64,000 nucleotides of DNA, from NCBI GenBank assembly GCA_009731375.1, contig BJOX01000141.1:419703-483702 (forward strand), written 5' to 3'. Position numbers and translations under genes: made by a program. The notes below the pieces were generated by a model that saw only the letters and a program-made list of their open reading frames with translations, was not told the DNA's origin and did not search any database. Of this stretch, positions 13,942-22,949 are shown piece by piece (within the stretch, counting starts at the first letter, position 1; every line of letters begins with the position of its first letter). The DNA comes from Paulinella micropora (taxonomy: Eukaryota; Cercozoa; Imbricatea; Euglyphida).

Positions 13942-14277
13942 AGTCGAGTCAAGACCCGCCGAACCAAACCGGGATAAAATGTGAAAAATCATCACGAGTG
14001 ACGGTCAGTGACCAGACCTAATTTTCTCGGATAAAATTGCACCCCGTGTCGACCTACATTCACTCATCGTCCCTCCCACCTAGTGTGAGGCTATACTAGC
14101 CCCGGATAAATATTAATAATTCCATTTGCGCCTGAGTAAAATCCATCGATTCCCGTTAATCGTACCTTCGGCCCCGTCGGCCCCCCCAAAATGATTTTGT
14201 ACGAATTCCTTCGTATAAAAACTACCACTTTATGATTGTGGATGCTACGCGTTACCTCTGCTGCCTTCAGCCGATAT

Positions 14278-14487
14278 GAATCTCTTGGGAATTTGAAAAA
14301 GTGACAGCCTTATCCAATCGATCCTCGTCGAAGTAGGAAAATTGCCAATGAATTTCTTGGGAATTTGAAAAAGTGACCGCGTTATCCAATCGATCCTCGT
14401 CGAAGTAGAAAAATTGCCAATAAATTTCTTGGGAATTTGAAAAAGTGACCGCCTTATCCAATCGATCCTCGTCGAAGTAGGAAAATT
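14278..14487. repeat. 72-bp direct repeat, about three copies
   Basis: Units start at 14,278, 14,350 and 14,422, each with CTTGGGAATTTGAAAAAGTG and ATCGATCCTCGTCGAAGTAG, and differ at only a few positions. They lie in the 3' region or LTR of the Ty3-type element, where tandem repeats often modulate transcription. The 64-aa frame through them is a shadow. Confidence 0.95.
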
Positions 14488-14574
14488 TTTATCAACTTAT
14501 GGCCCCAGGTGACGTTGTACTAGTAGTCTCGGTTGTGCCGCCCAGAAGTGACCGAAAACGCCGCTGAGAGAAGG

Positions 14575-14612
14575 CCCCCCCCCCCCCCCCCCCCCCCCCC
14601 CTNNNNNNNNNN
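14575..14612. repeat. C homopolymer ending in a 10-N gap
   Basis: About 27 C residues before the gap at 14,603-14,612. On the coding (minus) strand this is poly-G, which would be an extreme polypurine tract if the 3' LTR starts here. That reading is speculative. Confidence 0.8.
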
Positions 14613-14799
14613 TCGCCGTTCCCTGGCGTCAGCACTCCATGCTTGAAACGACCCCAAGTACCACTTATAGACCTACCCGTCTATCCATCCGATTCCCTTG
14701 TTTGTTATCCCCCTTCTGTCCCCCTGCCTTCAGTTCGTCCCGTTGCTGCCCCGTATCGTCCCATTGTTGCCCCGTGTCGTCCCCTCTATCCATTCCTAT

Positions 14800-14940
14800 C
14801 TTTATCCATCTTATGTTCTATCCGTATCTATTACTATCCAACCTATAATCTATCCAATTCTATTACTATCCATCTTATAATCTATCCAACCTATAATCTA
14901 TCCAATTCTATTACTATCCATCCTATAATCTATCCCCTCT
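14800..14940. repeat. short tandem repeats around TATTACTATCCA
   Basis: TCTATTACTATCCA and CTATAATCTATCCAA blocks alternate about three times (period about 55 bp). Confidence 0.8.
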
Positions 14941-15551
14941 CCCCCTATTCCGCCATTCCACGTTCCGTCTTCCGCGTTGGCTCCCCGAACCCGTGTTGTC
15001 ATCCACCCATGTATGTCCCTCGATCCGCATGCCGAGCGGCGAGTGTCTTCCATTCGGCGTTCCGCCGTCCTCGCGTCCCTGCGCGGCAAAATAAAAATAA
15101 ATCCCATGAGTGATATATCCCGAGTGTACCGTGGCCATGATCGCCATATAGGCTCGTTGCCCTCCGCGGTACCTGTGGGTGTATTTGTATTAGTAATACC
15201 CCCTCCCTTTTCCTCTTCTCCATCATTCTTCATCTCTCTTTTCATCTTCTCGGTCTTTCTCGTCATCCATTTTCCGTTCGTACCCCGTACGCTAATACCC
15301 TTTGTTGAGCCACCGCAGGCTGAGGGTGAATATCGATAAGTGAGCGTGAGGGTGATCAGTCCGTCAACGTCATTGACCTCGCTCCCTGGCGGGTGAATAG
15401 ATTATCCATCAAGGCTTATAAGCCCGTCATCGCGTCCCTGCGCGGAAAGAATTGTATCGTTGCGCCCCGCGCGAGATAAGATTATCCGTCATCGCGCCCT
15501 GCGCGGAAATCCCAACAGCCTCCAAGATATGTACAAGTAATTGTCGTGTAA

Positions 15552-15584
15552 TTTCATGTGTTTGTTCGCAACCAGCACATGAAA
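15552..15584. repeat. hairpin 1 of the 3' region
   Basis: TTTCATGTG (15,552-15,560) pairs with CACATGAAA (15,576-15,584), with a 15-nt loop that itself contains ACCAG. It is a diverged copy of hairpin 2, 80 bp away. Confidence 0.8.
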
Positions 15585-15631
15585 GAACACAATTAGTGTC
15601 ATGGCCCTTGTAGATGTGTGTGTCGTGCATG

Positions 15632-15663
15632 TTTCATGTGCTGCCTCCAACCAGCACATGAAA
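15632..15663. repeat. hairpin 2 of the 3' region
   Basis: Perfect 12-bp stem TTTCATGTGCTG / CAGCACATGAAA with an 8-nt loop. The sequence after each hairpin is also similar (AATTAGTGTCATGG and GATTAGTATCGTGG), so the whole unit of about 80 bp is duplicated. Confidence 0.88.
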
Positions 15664-15869
15664 ATTCACGATTAGTATCGTGGTCTCAGAGTGTGTAGCC
15701 CATTATCATAATTTCCGAGGCTGACTTATCCCCGTCCATTGTTGACAATAACGTCCCCAAACTCGCGCCCCTGCGCGTACCAAGTGTACACCACACACGC
15801 CTGGATCAAGTGATCCGCGTACCATCAGCCGCTTCTCCCGGGCGCACCACCCCGGATTCGGTTATCATC

Positions 15870-15930
15870 TTGTCTCTCTCCTTCTCTTTCTCCTTCTCTT
15901 TCTCACTCTCTTTCTATCTTTCTCTCTCTT

Positions 15931-15987
<57 letters not shown>

Positions 15988-16010
15988 CTCTCTCTCTCTC
16001 TCTCTCTCTC
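15870..16010. repeat. (CT)n-rich tract
   Basis: CT/CTTT microsatellite directly downstream (in minus orientation) of the integrase C-terminal extension. Confidence 0.95.
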
Positions 16011-16334
16011 ATCTTCTTCCTCTCCTCGTCCTCCGTTCAGGCCCCGAGGGACGTTTCCTCCCCCTCGACCCCACCCTTGCCGGTGGTGCCCCGATGATCT
16101 CAAAGGGCAGGCCTTTCTCCTCCACCTCATCCCAGATGATAGTGGGAATCCGTCGATCTTCCGTGAGGTCAAATGGTATATCCAGGACCTCCCTTGGCCG
16201 CGATTGCACCGTATAGGGTGTGTGGTCCTTGTCATCCAACTGATACTGACATCCCAAGTTTCCCGTTTCCGTCCCCAGTTTTCCAAAAAAACCGAGCTGA
16301 ACCGACGGTCCTTTCCATGTTAATAGTCCCATCA
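16009..16334 (-). pseudogene. C-terminal extension of the integrase polyprotein (frameshifted)
   Basis: An open frame of about 108 codons continues the integrase ORF in another frame directly at its stop. Its composition is protein-like and not repetitive until the end, with VLDIPFDLTEDRR and WDEVEEKGLPFEIIG. It then runs into an Arg-rich tail at the CT tract. I do not recognise a domain. It is probably the original C-terminus of Pol, separated by a small indel near 16,330. Confidence 0.6.
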
Positions 16335-17885
16335 TCGCTCCTCCAGAACTGCATTACCGGAGCAATGCCTGCCGCCGCCTTGGACCTCGTACGTCCTCCG
16401 ACCCATGACATAAAAGTCATCCAGCGTGTCATCCGAAACCTCTCTGTCTGCCGGTCGCATCAAGTAATACTTGCCGACTCGCCAGCGGATCTTATCTATT
16501 TTGGCCGGGTTGTCCAGCCACTTCTCCGACTGTGGACGCGATCCACTTCCGTCCCCTCCCTCTGGTGGGGGTCTCTGACGGGCCATCTGTGCCCGCTGCT
16601 TCTCCTCCACGTCTTTCCCCTCCTCCTTTGTTTCCTGTCGTGGCGCTCCCCCCAAGCCTTCGTGAGAACCCGTTTCCAGCTCCGTGATTTCATCCCGCAA
16701 TCTTTGTTTCTCCTCCTCCTCCGGCTCATACAGGAGCTGGTCCCTCAACCTCGCAAGCTCCTCCGCACGCTGCGAACGAGTAAGCAAAGGTGTCGGATTG
16801 CCCCAGTCATCCGCCGTGCGTGCCAGTGACTGCGCATCCGTCTCATAATCCAATAGAAACGGTGAGAACTTAACCAGCCGTCGCACATGCACGATCTGTT
16901 CTTTACTTGTCCGCTGATGGCGGATTTTGTAGTTGTATGCCGTGGTTTGCTGCACCACCTGATACGGTCCCTGCCATTTCTCGTATAACTTCGCCGACAC
17001 ACCCACCGGGATGCTCGGGACGTATAATAAGACCGTGTCTCCCACGTTGAACTTCACGTGTCGGAACTTTTGCTGTCCCTTGTCATCCTTCCGCCTCATA
17101 GCAGCCTCCCGCTGCTTCCGGACGATGTGTTCCGCCTCTGCGATTGCCCGCAGGCATGCCATCAATTCCGTCGGGTCATATAAGGCCGTGTCCTGGAAGC
17201 GATCCGTAGGTGTGTTCAACACCCTTCCATATACCAATTGATTCGGGCAAAGCCGAACGTTTCCCCCCAAAGACGAGGAACCCAAGTTGTTAACCGCAAA
17301 CGTAAAAGCCTGCACCGTCTCCTGCCACATCTTCTGGTTGTTCTGGCAATATATTTTCAAGGATGCCTTCATCGTCTTGTGCATCCGTTCGATTTTTCCG
17401 TTTGCAATGGGATTGTATGCCGTAACGTAGTTTCCATTGAGCTCGTTCGAGAGCCAGTTAATGAACGAACTCCCCCGGTCTGAGATGATCCTCCTTGGGA
17501 CCCCGATCCTGCAGAAAACGTGATCGATAAGAGCCCTTGCGGTTGTTTCCTTGGTTTCGTCCTTAGTAGGTACCGTGATCACATAATTCGATGCCCTGTC
17601 AATAGCCGTAAGGATGTATTTGAACCCCTCGTCTCCCGCTTCCGGTAGAGGGCCCACATAGTCGATATGGACCGTCTCGAAAATGTCGCTCGTGACCTCG
17701 TATTGCCCCAGCAAACCCTTGTTTGCGTCATATGGCGTCTTTGCCCTTTGGCACGGCGCGCAGCCGTTGATGAACCGCTCAACATCCTTACCCATACTTC
17801 TCCAGTGGAACTTTCTTGCCAAGGACCACTTCATCCTCTCCAATCCTGGATGACTCTGCATGGGACAGTTATGTGCTCCGATCAT
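16332..17885 (-). CDS. Ty3-type integrase with C-terminal extension
   Basis: 517 codons. It would insert the element cDNA into chromosomes. An N-terminal zinc-binding region has His residues near 5-12 and C42-x2-C45 (CAPCQRAK). The catalytic core has D75 (HIDYVG), D136 (ISDRGSSF) and E166 (GKIERMH). The spacing between the second Asp and the Glu is 29 residues instead of the usual 35, with the gap in the helix before TAYNP. A GPF/Y-like segment follows (EKWQGPYQV, about 300), with L-x-Y-VPSIPVG. The remaining 170 residues are charged (Glu/Arg/Lys), with a last globular part around WRVGKYYLMRP; I see no clear chromodomain. The upstream part of the domain is in another frame (17,869-18,243), so the listed start is not a real start. 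Confidence 0.93.
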   Translation of the reverse strand: MIGAHNCPMQSHPGLERMKWSLARKFHWRSMGKDVERFINGCAPCQRAKTPYDANKGLLGQYEVTSDIFETVHIDYVGPLPEAGDEGFKYILTAIDRASNYVITVPTKDETKETTARALIDHVFCRIGVPRRIISDRGSSFINWLSNELNGNYVTAYNPIANGKIERMHKTMKASLKIYCQNNQKMWQETVQAFTFAVNNLGSSSLGGNVRLCPNQLVYGRVLNTPTDRFQDTALYDPTELMACLRAIAEAEHIVRKQREAAMRRKDDKGQQKFRHVKFNVGDTVLLYVPSIPVGVSAKLYEKWQGPYQVVQQTTAYNYKIRHQRTSKEQIVHVRRLVKFSPFLLDYETDAQSLARTADDWGNPTPLLTRSQRAEELARLRDQLLYEPEEEEKQRLRDEITELETGSHEGLGGAPRQETKEEGKDVEEKQRAQMARQRPPPEGGDGSGSRPQSEKWLDNPAKIDKIRWRVGKYYLMRPADREVSDDTLDDFYVMGRRTYEVQGGGRHCSGNAVLEER

Positions 17886-18243
17886 AACCGCATGCCGTAA
17901 TGCCGGTGGTACCCATATACCAGATCAGCCCATCCGAATACGTGTGCGTCTTCAATTGCCGCTTCACCGCCTTAGTACGCGTTTCCGGCGTCGGGTTTTT
18001 CACGTGTTGAATTAGTGCCTTGAATTCCTTCGCCTCACTCGTCAGGCTCCGAAACTTTTCCACCGAAGCAAACCTGATTTGCGTATCCGTCCCCAAATCC
18101 AAAGCCACCCAGCTGGGATGCGTCTTCTCCAACACCGTCACATCCTCCTGTTCCTGTAACCGTTGTTCCCCCTCTGCCTTAGGGTTGATCACTAGATTGC
18201 CGACCCTTGGCAACTGCCGCCATGGAAAACTTGGAGCTTCCAT
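17869..18243 (-). pseudogene. N-terminal part of integrase/linker (frameshifted)
   Basis: 124 codons ending in YSDGLIWYMGTTG. In the next frame the same DNA reads LIWVPPALRHAV and continues into the integrase ORF; DGLIW followed by P-x-xLR is the classic junction just before the HHCC zinc finger. One small indel near 17,930 separates the two. The upstream part is rich in charged residues (FRSLTSEAKEFKALIQHV). Confidence 0.8.
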
Positions 18244-18680
18244 CTCCTCCGTCTTTCTTTCCGCGTGCCACGCCGCGTCTCATTCGTATTCCTCGAGGTT
18301 ATCCTTCGCACATTGGTCGCCGTGTTCCTCGCAACACTCTCGTGGTCACCGTGCCTTGCTAGCCGCCTCATACAACCGGAGGTCCCTCTCATGTTCCTGT
18401 TTTTCTCCTCCCCCCGACGTACGAAACTTGTACGCTGCCGACACCTCCTCGGCGTACATCATACCGGTCATCGGCTTCTTATCTTCGAAATCCGGCTCAC
18501 GCTCTATCTGTTCCAAGTCCATGAATCCCCACACCGTCAAAACTGCCGCCGCCGTGGTGAACCTAAATCGTGTCAGATTCATCCCTTTCCGCTTCTCCCC
18601 ATCCCATATCGGTTTGACCGTGAACACCTCTGGCGCCTGGTGTTGTTTTAGTTCTACCTCCGTCTTCCCCCGTGATCCCT
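18244..18680 (-). pseudogene. extra spacer domain between RNase H and integrase
   Basis: Roughly 145 codons spread over two frames (18,346-18,627 and 18,192-18,392) with protein-like composition (FTVKPIWDGEKRKGMN, MDLEQIEREPDFEDKKP). With the adjoining linker, about 265 codons separate RNase H from the zinc finger of integrase. This is well above the usual Ty3 linker. No known domain was recognised. Confidence 0.55.
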
Positions 18681-20475
18681 CATTCTCTGCCGTACTGGTG
18701 ATCAGCTAAAAAGCTCTCCTTCCCCTTTATATATTCTATCTGGAAGTCGTACTCCGACAACTCCTGCCACCGCGCCAACCGTCCCGTATGGTCCTGTGAC
18801 ATCAACCACCGCAGGTTGTTGTGATCCGTTCTCACCCTCGTTTCCTTCGCCCCCCCCCCCCCCCCCCCCCCCCAAAAANNNNNNNNNNCCCCCCCCCCCA
18901 CACACACACAAATATTCCCGTAAGCGCTTGAAGCCCCAGACAATAGTCAATGCCTCCCGTTGTCTTGTGCAGTATTGCCTTTCCGCATTCGACATCCGTC
19001 GGCTAAGGAACATCACCGGTCGCAATCGCCCCTTTTCGTCCAATTGCTGGAGTACTCCTATCGCGTAAGCCGACGCGCCCGTATCCAGAATAAAGGGTGC
19101 ATCAAAGTCCGGCAGCCTTAGAACCGTTCCATCTTCCGTTAACGGATCCTTCAGAATCGTCTTGCGCAAATCATCTATCGCGTCCAAGACCTCCTGTCCC
19201 CACTCCTTCGAGTTCGCCCAGTCCCCTTTGAATTCCTTCATGTGTTTCCGTATGGGCTCCGCCCGACTGGCGAAATTTGGAATAAACTCCCCGTAATACT
19301 GTGCCAACGACACAAACGAGTGCAGATCTGACTTGTTCTGCGGTACTGGCATGTCCGCCAGCGCTTCTCGTTTCTTAGCCGCGATGGTGCACGTGCCATT
19401 CTCAATGTCGTACCCCAGACATTGAATTCGCTTTTGCAGAAAGTGACACTTTTTGGCATTGAGTCGGAATCCGAACGCCTTAACCCGCCGCATGACGTCC
19501 TTAAGATGCTCCATATGTTCTTCGACCGAGTTGGAATATATGATAACATCGTCCAGGTACGCAAAGGCATACGCCGATGTGTCACCATGCTTAAAAGCAA
19601 ACTCCTCGTCGCGAAACTTTGCCCCCAGCATCTCAGTCATCGCCTTCTGGAAGATCCCCGGCGCCACCTTGAGCCCCATTGGCAAAACCATCCAGACGTA
19701 TGTCGTCATGCCCACCATGAATGCCTTGAGGTATCGGCTTTCCTTTGCCAATGGAATTTGCCAAAACCCACTTTTCAGATCCAGAGTGGAATATATTTTC
19801 GCCTTCCGCAATGCTTCCACCCCCCGCCGCACATCCGGCACAAGCGTTTCGATCTTCTTTATGATCTGATTGATCTTCCAGTAGTTTATGCACATCCGCA
19901 ATGTGCCATCCGGCTTCGGCGCCATCCGCACTGGCGATGAATATTCCGACAACCGCTCCTCTATCAGCCCCTTTTCCAACAGTTTCGCCGTCATCTTCCT
20001 GGCGATCCTATGTTCATGATAGCTGAGTCGAGAAGGTCGCCCTATTCCCGATACCTCTTGCCCCATCTCCCTATAGAACCTTGCCGTGTGGTGCTTGACC
20101 GAACCTCCTTCCAACGGTCCAAACACTTCTATGTGTTGATCCATCATCGCCAGGACGTCCTCCTTGGATTTCTCACTTCCCTGCCACTGCTTTGCCTGTT
20201 CCCGCAAGGCCGCCCGTGCCTTATCCGTTTCCTCCTTGATTTGTTCGTCCGTCGCCTTGCCGGCTATGTCGTCTACCGTGGCTTCCGCACCATCCTCCTC
20301 GAATTCCTCCCGAGACCGATATAAAGTGGGCGTCTGTCTTTCCTGATCCGCATACCTTGCCAGCTGATCGATCATCATGGCATATTGTATCGCATGCGTC
20401 CGATGATACACCCCCGAAATGTGAGTAAATGCCTCGTCTCGGATCGCCGCCAGATCCCGGCCAAGGAGCCTTCCG
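18680..20475 (-). pseudogene. Ty3-type reverse transcriptase-RNase H
   Basis: Copies element RNA into cDNA. The main frame is 18,702-20,411 and opens further upstream to about 20,475; it has no ATG, as expected inside a polyprotein. Residues are counted from 20,411. An acidic N-terminus is followed by the RT fingers (LIEERLSEYSSP), C-I-N-Y-x-K-I-N (about 175), LDLKSGFWQI (about 210), LPMGLKVAPGIFQ, the catalytic YLDD box (about 285, FAYLDDVIIYS) and a thumb with CHFLQKRIQCLGY. RNase H follows: the first Asp in FILDTGASAYAIG (about 443), Glu in REALTIVWGFKRLREYL, and Asp in VRTDHNNLRWL. The strand between REYL and VRTDH is replaced by a C homopolymer plus a 10-N gap (18,850-18,912). The RT itself is intact. 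Confidence 0.95.
18850..18912. repeat. poly-C / 10-N gap / poly-C / (CA)n inside RNase H
   Basis: C24, five A, ten N, C11, then CA units, located exactly where RNase H should have about 5-8 residues (YG-x-KF-x). It is either a homopolymer insertion in the gene or a mis-assembled G-rich stretch. Confidence 0.85.
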
Positions 20476-20600
20476 CGAACCCAATCTACACGCTATAACG
20501 AGCTTTTGCGTCCGACTCGGTATAGGTATTGGATCCTGGACCAGGAAATCCTCGATATCGTACCACCACACATTTCCGTCCGTCTGCCCACCGGCAGTGC
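20476..20600 (-). pseudogene. protease-RT linker in shifted frame
   Basis: In the frame after the stop of the preceding ORF the DNA reads GGQTDGNVWWYDIEDFLVQ and then changes frame again (DLAAIRDEAFTHISGVYH) into the RT frame. Two indels, near 20,600 and 20,475, explain the breaks. Confidence 0.6.
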
Positions 20601-22924
20601 TATTGTGAAATCCCGTGAGAAATCCGATTCGTCAGTGTTTTCTTTATTCCCGCCACCGAATCAACCGTAATGGGGTCGTCACCCCACTTATCCTTAAGAA
20701 ACTCGATAATTCCCGTCTTCGCCTGACTCGGCTTTGCCACGTTACATACCACGTATTGTGCCATTGGCAGCGTCCTGCCATCCATTTCCTTGTGTTGGTC
20801 CCCCAAATTACGACCGTGTATCGGGAAACCGTCCGTGGCCAACATCCGTTGTTCTCTAAAGTGTTCCAACCGCATGTCGCACAATGCAACTATCTGATTT
20901 GGCGTCCATTCGTCCTCCGATGTGCTCTCCTCTTCCGTTGCCTTGGGTTCCCCCACCGCAAAGACCTCACATGCCGCCTCGTCGGCCGCCGCCTCTTCCG
21001 ACAGTATTACCTTTACTGCCGCAAAACTGCCAGCCGTCCATTCCCCCTCATTGCCTTGAGAGCGGTCATCCGTCGACCATTCCACCATCTTGTATACTGG
21101 TGCGGTTTCACCCGTCCCATATCGCACCGTATACCCCGCACAATCGATGCACGTGCGCATCCGTCTGAGCGCGTCCAAGCTCCACAACAAGCCCCCCGTA
21201 TATGCTGGTACCACCCAAAATTTGTGGATATAGACCGAACCGTCGGAGAGCCGAAACGTCAGCAACATCGTGCCCGTGATCTGTGTCGATCCCGACACTC
21301 CGCTCACACATCCCTGCGTGTGCCGCAGTGCCTTCTGATACCACCGCTGTCCCCCATACTTGTCCTGAAAGTGCTTCCCCATGACACTGATCGCCGCCAT
21401 CGTGTCATTGCCAATGACCTCGTCCCTGCCTAACTCGTCAATTGCTACCTTCGTGTAGGCTAAAGGGAAATCAGCTCTTTTAATTGAATTAACCATTCTC
21501 CTAGGACTCATAGATTCCGCGCGTTCCGCGATCTTTTGGTATGTCTGGAGGAGAAGTCGGTTCCCCTCCCGTTCCTTCCCATCATTCCCTCCAGTGAGTC
21601 CTCTTTCCCCTTCCGGCCCCTGGCCAATATCCTGATTTATGTTCTCCTTCCTCTGATCCCCTATTTCCCGTTTCCCTCCCTTAACTTCCTTATCACCTAT
21701 TTCCCCCTGGGCTCCCTTATCGCCCTTATCGCCTATATTCCCTGTATCCTTATCCTCGTTTCTTCCCCGTTTTTCTCCCATCTCATCGTCACGAGTCCGC
21801 TCCTCTGCCTTCTGCCGTTTGTCGTGTGCCCTACCCTCTCTCCCACTCTCTTTTGCTCTTATCCCTTTTCTGGTCCTTCCCCAGTCAGATCTATGGACTG
21901 TCGTTCTCCTTTGCCATGCCCCCTGGACGGGCTGCCGTATCCCGCTCCATCTACCCGCCGGAGCAGCATGCGTTCCTGCCGTCTGCGTTCCCCTATCAGC
22001 CATCAATTCCCGCCGCATACCCTTATATTCCGTATTGATATGTTTCCCACCTGTTTTGCCTTCCCCCGTGATCACGACGTCATCTTTATCCTCACTCCGT
22101 CGCGGTCGCGCCTCTTCCTCCCTCGGCGTCCGTTCCTGTTCAAATATGCCATGTTTCCGTTCGTGTTTCTGTTCCATTTCCTCCACGGATGTTATCCTAC
22201 CCGATGGCGTGGGTGTGCCCCCTCCCGCCGCTCCCTGTCGCTCCGGTAATCCCACCGCCGCCCCTGAAATCAATGCCTGTCGATCCGGGTGCACATACGG
22301 GAAACTGTTGCCTGTTCCTTTGCCCCCTTCACTCCCTTCCCTTTCCTTCCCTTCCACCCTCTCTCCTTTATCCTGTACCTCTGAGGCCATCCCCGGCCTT
22401 GTTGCCGCCGATGAGTACGAGCCCCCGCGACCTCCTCTTCGGCCACCGCCCCGTCCTCTGCCGCCATCGCCTCGTTGTCGTAATCCCGCCGCGGCCAAGT
22501 ACGAACTCCGATCCTTACGTTTCCATCCGTATTTTTTGATGTTCTCGGTGTTGAATGGTTCCAACTCATCCAGCTCGTGTGGGTGGAACAGGCCTTCCAG
22601 CCTTCCCAACTGCCACATATCGTGTCGAATCGCCTCCTTTAGTTCCCGTATAGCCGCGTTCTGTTCCTCCCGCGAGATTCCATTCATATTGTTGTGATAC
22701 AGTGTATCGTCATCGTGTATGTGACATTCGCCCCTGAGGCGTAGGAACCATATCCCGATCTGCCAGTAGCACGATTTACGCCAGTGGCTGTTCTCCTTCA
22801 GCGCTCGTCGCTCGTATTTCGGGACTCCCGGTGCATTGCTGAGTCGATCCTCCGCGGGATATCTTGCCTCGTTCGGCTTCAACTCTCGATTCCTTGCCGC
22901 GCTCGTGTAAAAGGACGGATCCAT
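20600..22924 (-). CDS. gag C-terminal / protease-like polyprotein segment
   Basis: 774 codons from the ATG at 22,924; an in-frame GTG precedes it, and the frame stays open to the gag stop. About residues 1-150 form a gag-like region with HELDELEPFN. Residues 150-170 form an Arg-Gly box (QRGDGGRGRGGGRRGGRGG). Residues 200-460 are low complexity, Glu/Lys/Arg/Gly-rich, including a collagen-like GDKG/GEIG run. About residues 500-600 resemble a retropepsin: DTMAAISVMG in place of D-T-G-A-x-x-S, then GVSGSTQITG, FRLSDGS, FWVVP and LLWSLDALRRM as the flap and second strand. The catalytic Gly is Met, so the assignment rests on the surrounding pattern. The frame is +1 relative to gag. Confidence 0.75.
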   Translation of the reverse strand: MDPSFYTSAARNRELKPNEARYPAEDRLSNAPGVPKYERRALKENSHWRKSCYWQIGIWFLRLRGECHIHDDDTLYHNNMNGISREEQNAAIRELKEAIRHDMWQLGRLEGLFHPHELDELEPFNTENIKKYGWKRKDRSSYLAAAGLRQRGDGGRGRGGGRRGGRGGSYSSAATRPGMASEVQDKGERVEGKEREGSEGGKGTGNSFPYVHPDRQALISGAAVGLPERQGAAGGGTPTPSGRITSVEEMEQKHERKHGIFEQERTPREEEARPRRSEDKDDVVITGEGKTGGKHINTEYKGMRRELMADRGTQTAGTHAAPAGRWSGIRQPVQGAWQRRTTVHRSDWGRTRKGIRAKESGREGRAHDKRQKAEERTRDDEMGEKRGRNEDKDTGNIGDKGDKGAQGEIGDKEVKGGKREIGDQRKENINQDIGQGPEGERGLTGGNDGKEREGNRLLLQTYQKIAERAESMSPRRMVNSIKRADFPLAYTKVAIDELGRDEVIGNDTMAAISVMGKHFQDKYGGQRWYQKALRHTQGCVSGVSGSTQITGTMLLTFRLSDGSVYIHKFWVVPAYTGGLLWSLDALRRMRTCIDCAGYTVRYGTGETAPVYKMVEWSTDDRSQGNEGEWTAGSFAAVKVILSEEAAADEAACEVFAVGEPKATEEESTSEDEWTPNQIVALCDMRLEHFREQRMLATDGFPIHGRNLGDQHKEMDGRTLPMAQYVVCNVAKPSQAKTGIIEFLKDKWGDDPITVDSVAGIKKTLTNRISHGISQ

Positions 22925-22949
22925 CACATCCGGTCCGGACCCTTTCTGC

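Noticed and set aside
15903-16286. 127-codon minus frame ending in Arg/Glu repeats
   Set aside because: Alternative frame of the integrase C-terminal extension running into the CT tract; the 16,009-16,334 frame is more protein-like.
20615-22697. Plus-strand frames of 237-292 codons
   Set aside because: Antisense shadows of the minus-strand gag/pol of the Ty3-type element, caused by GC-rich codon use. No motifs.
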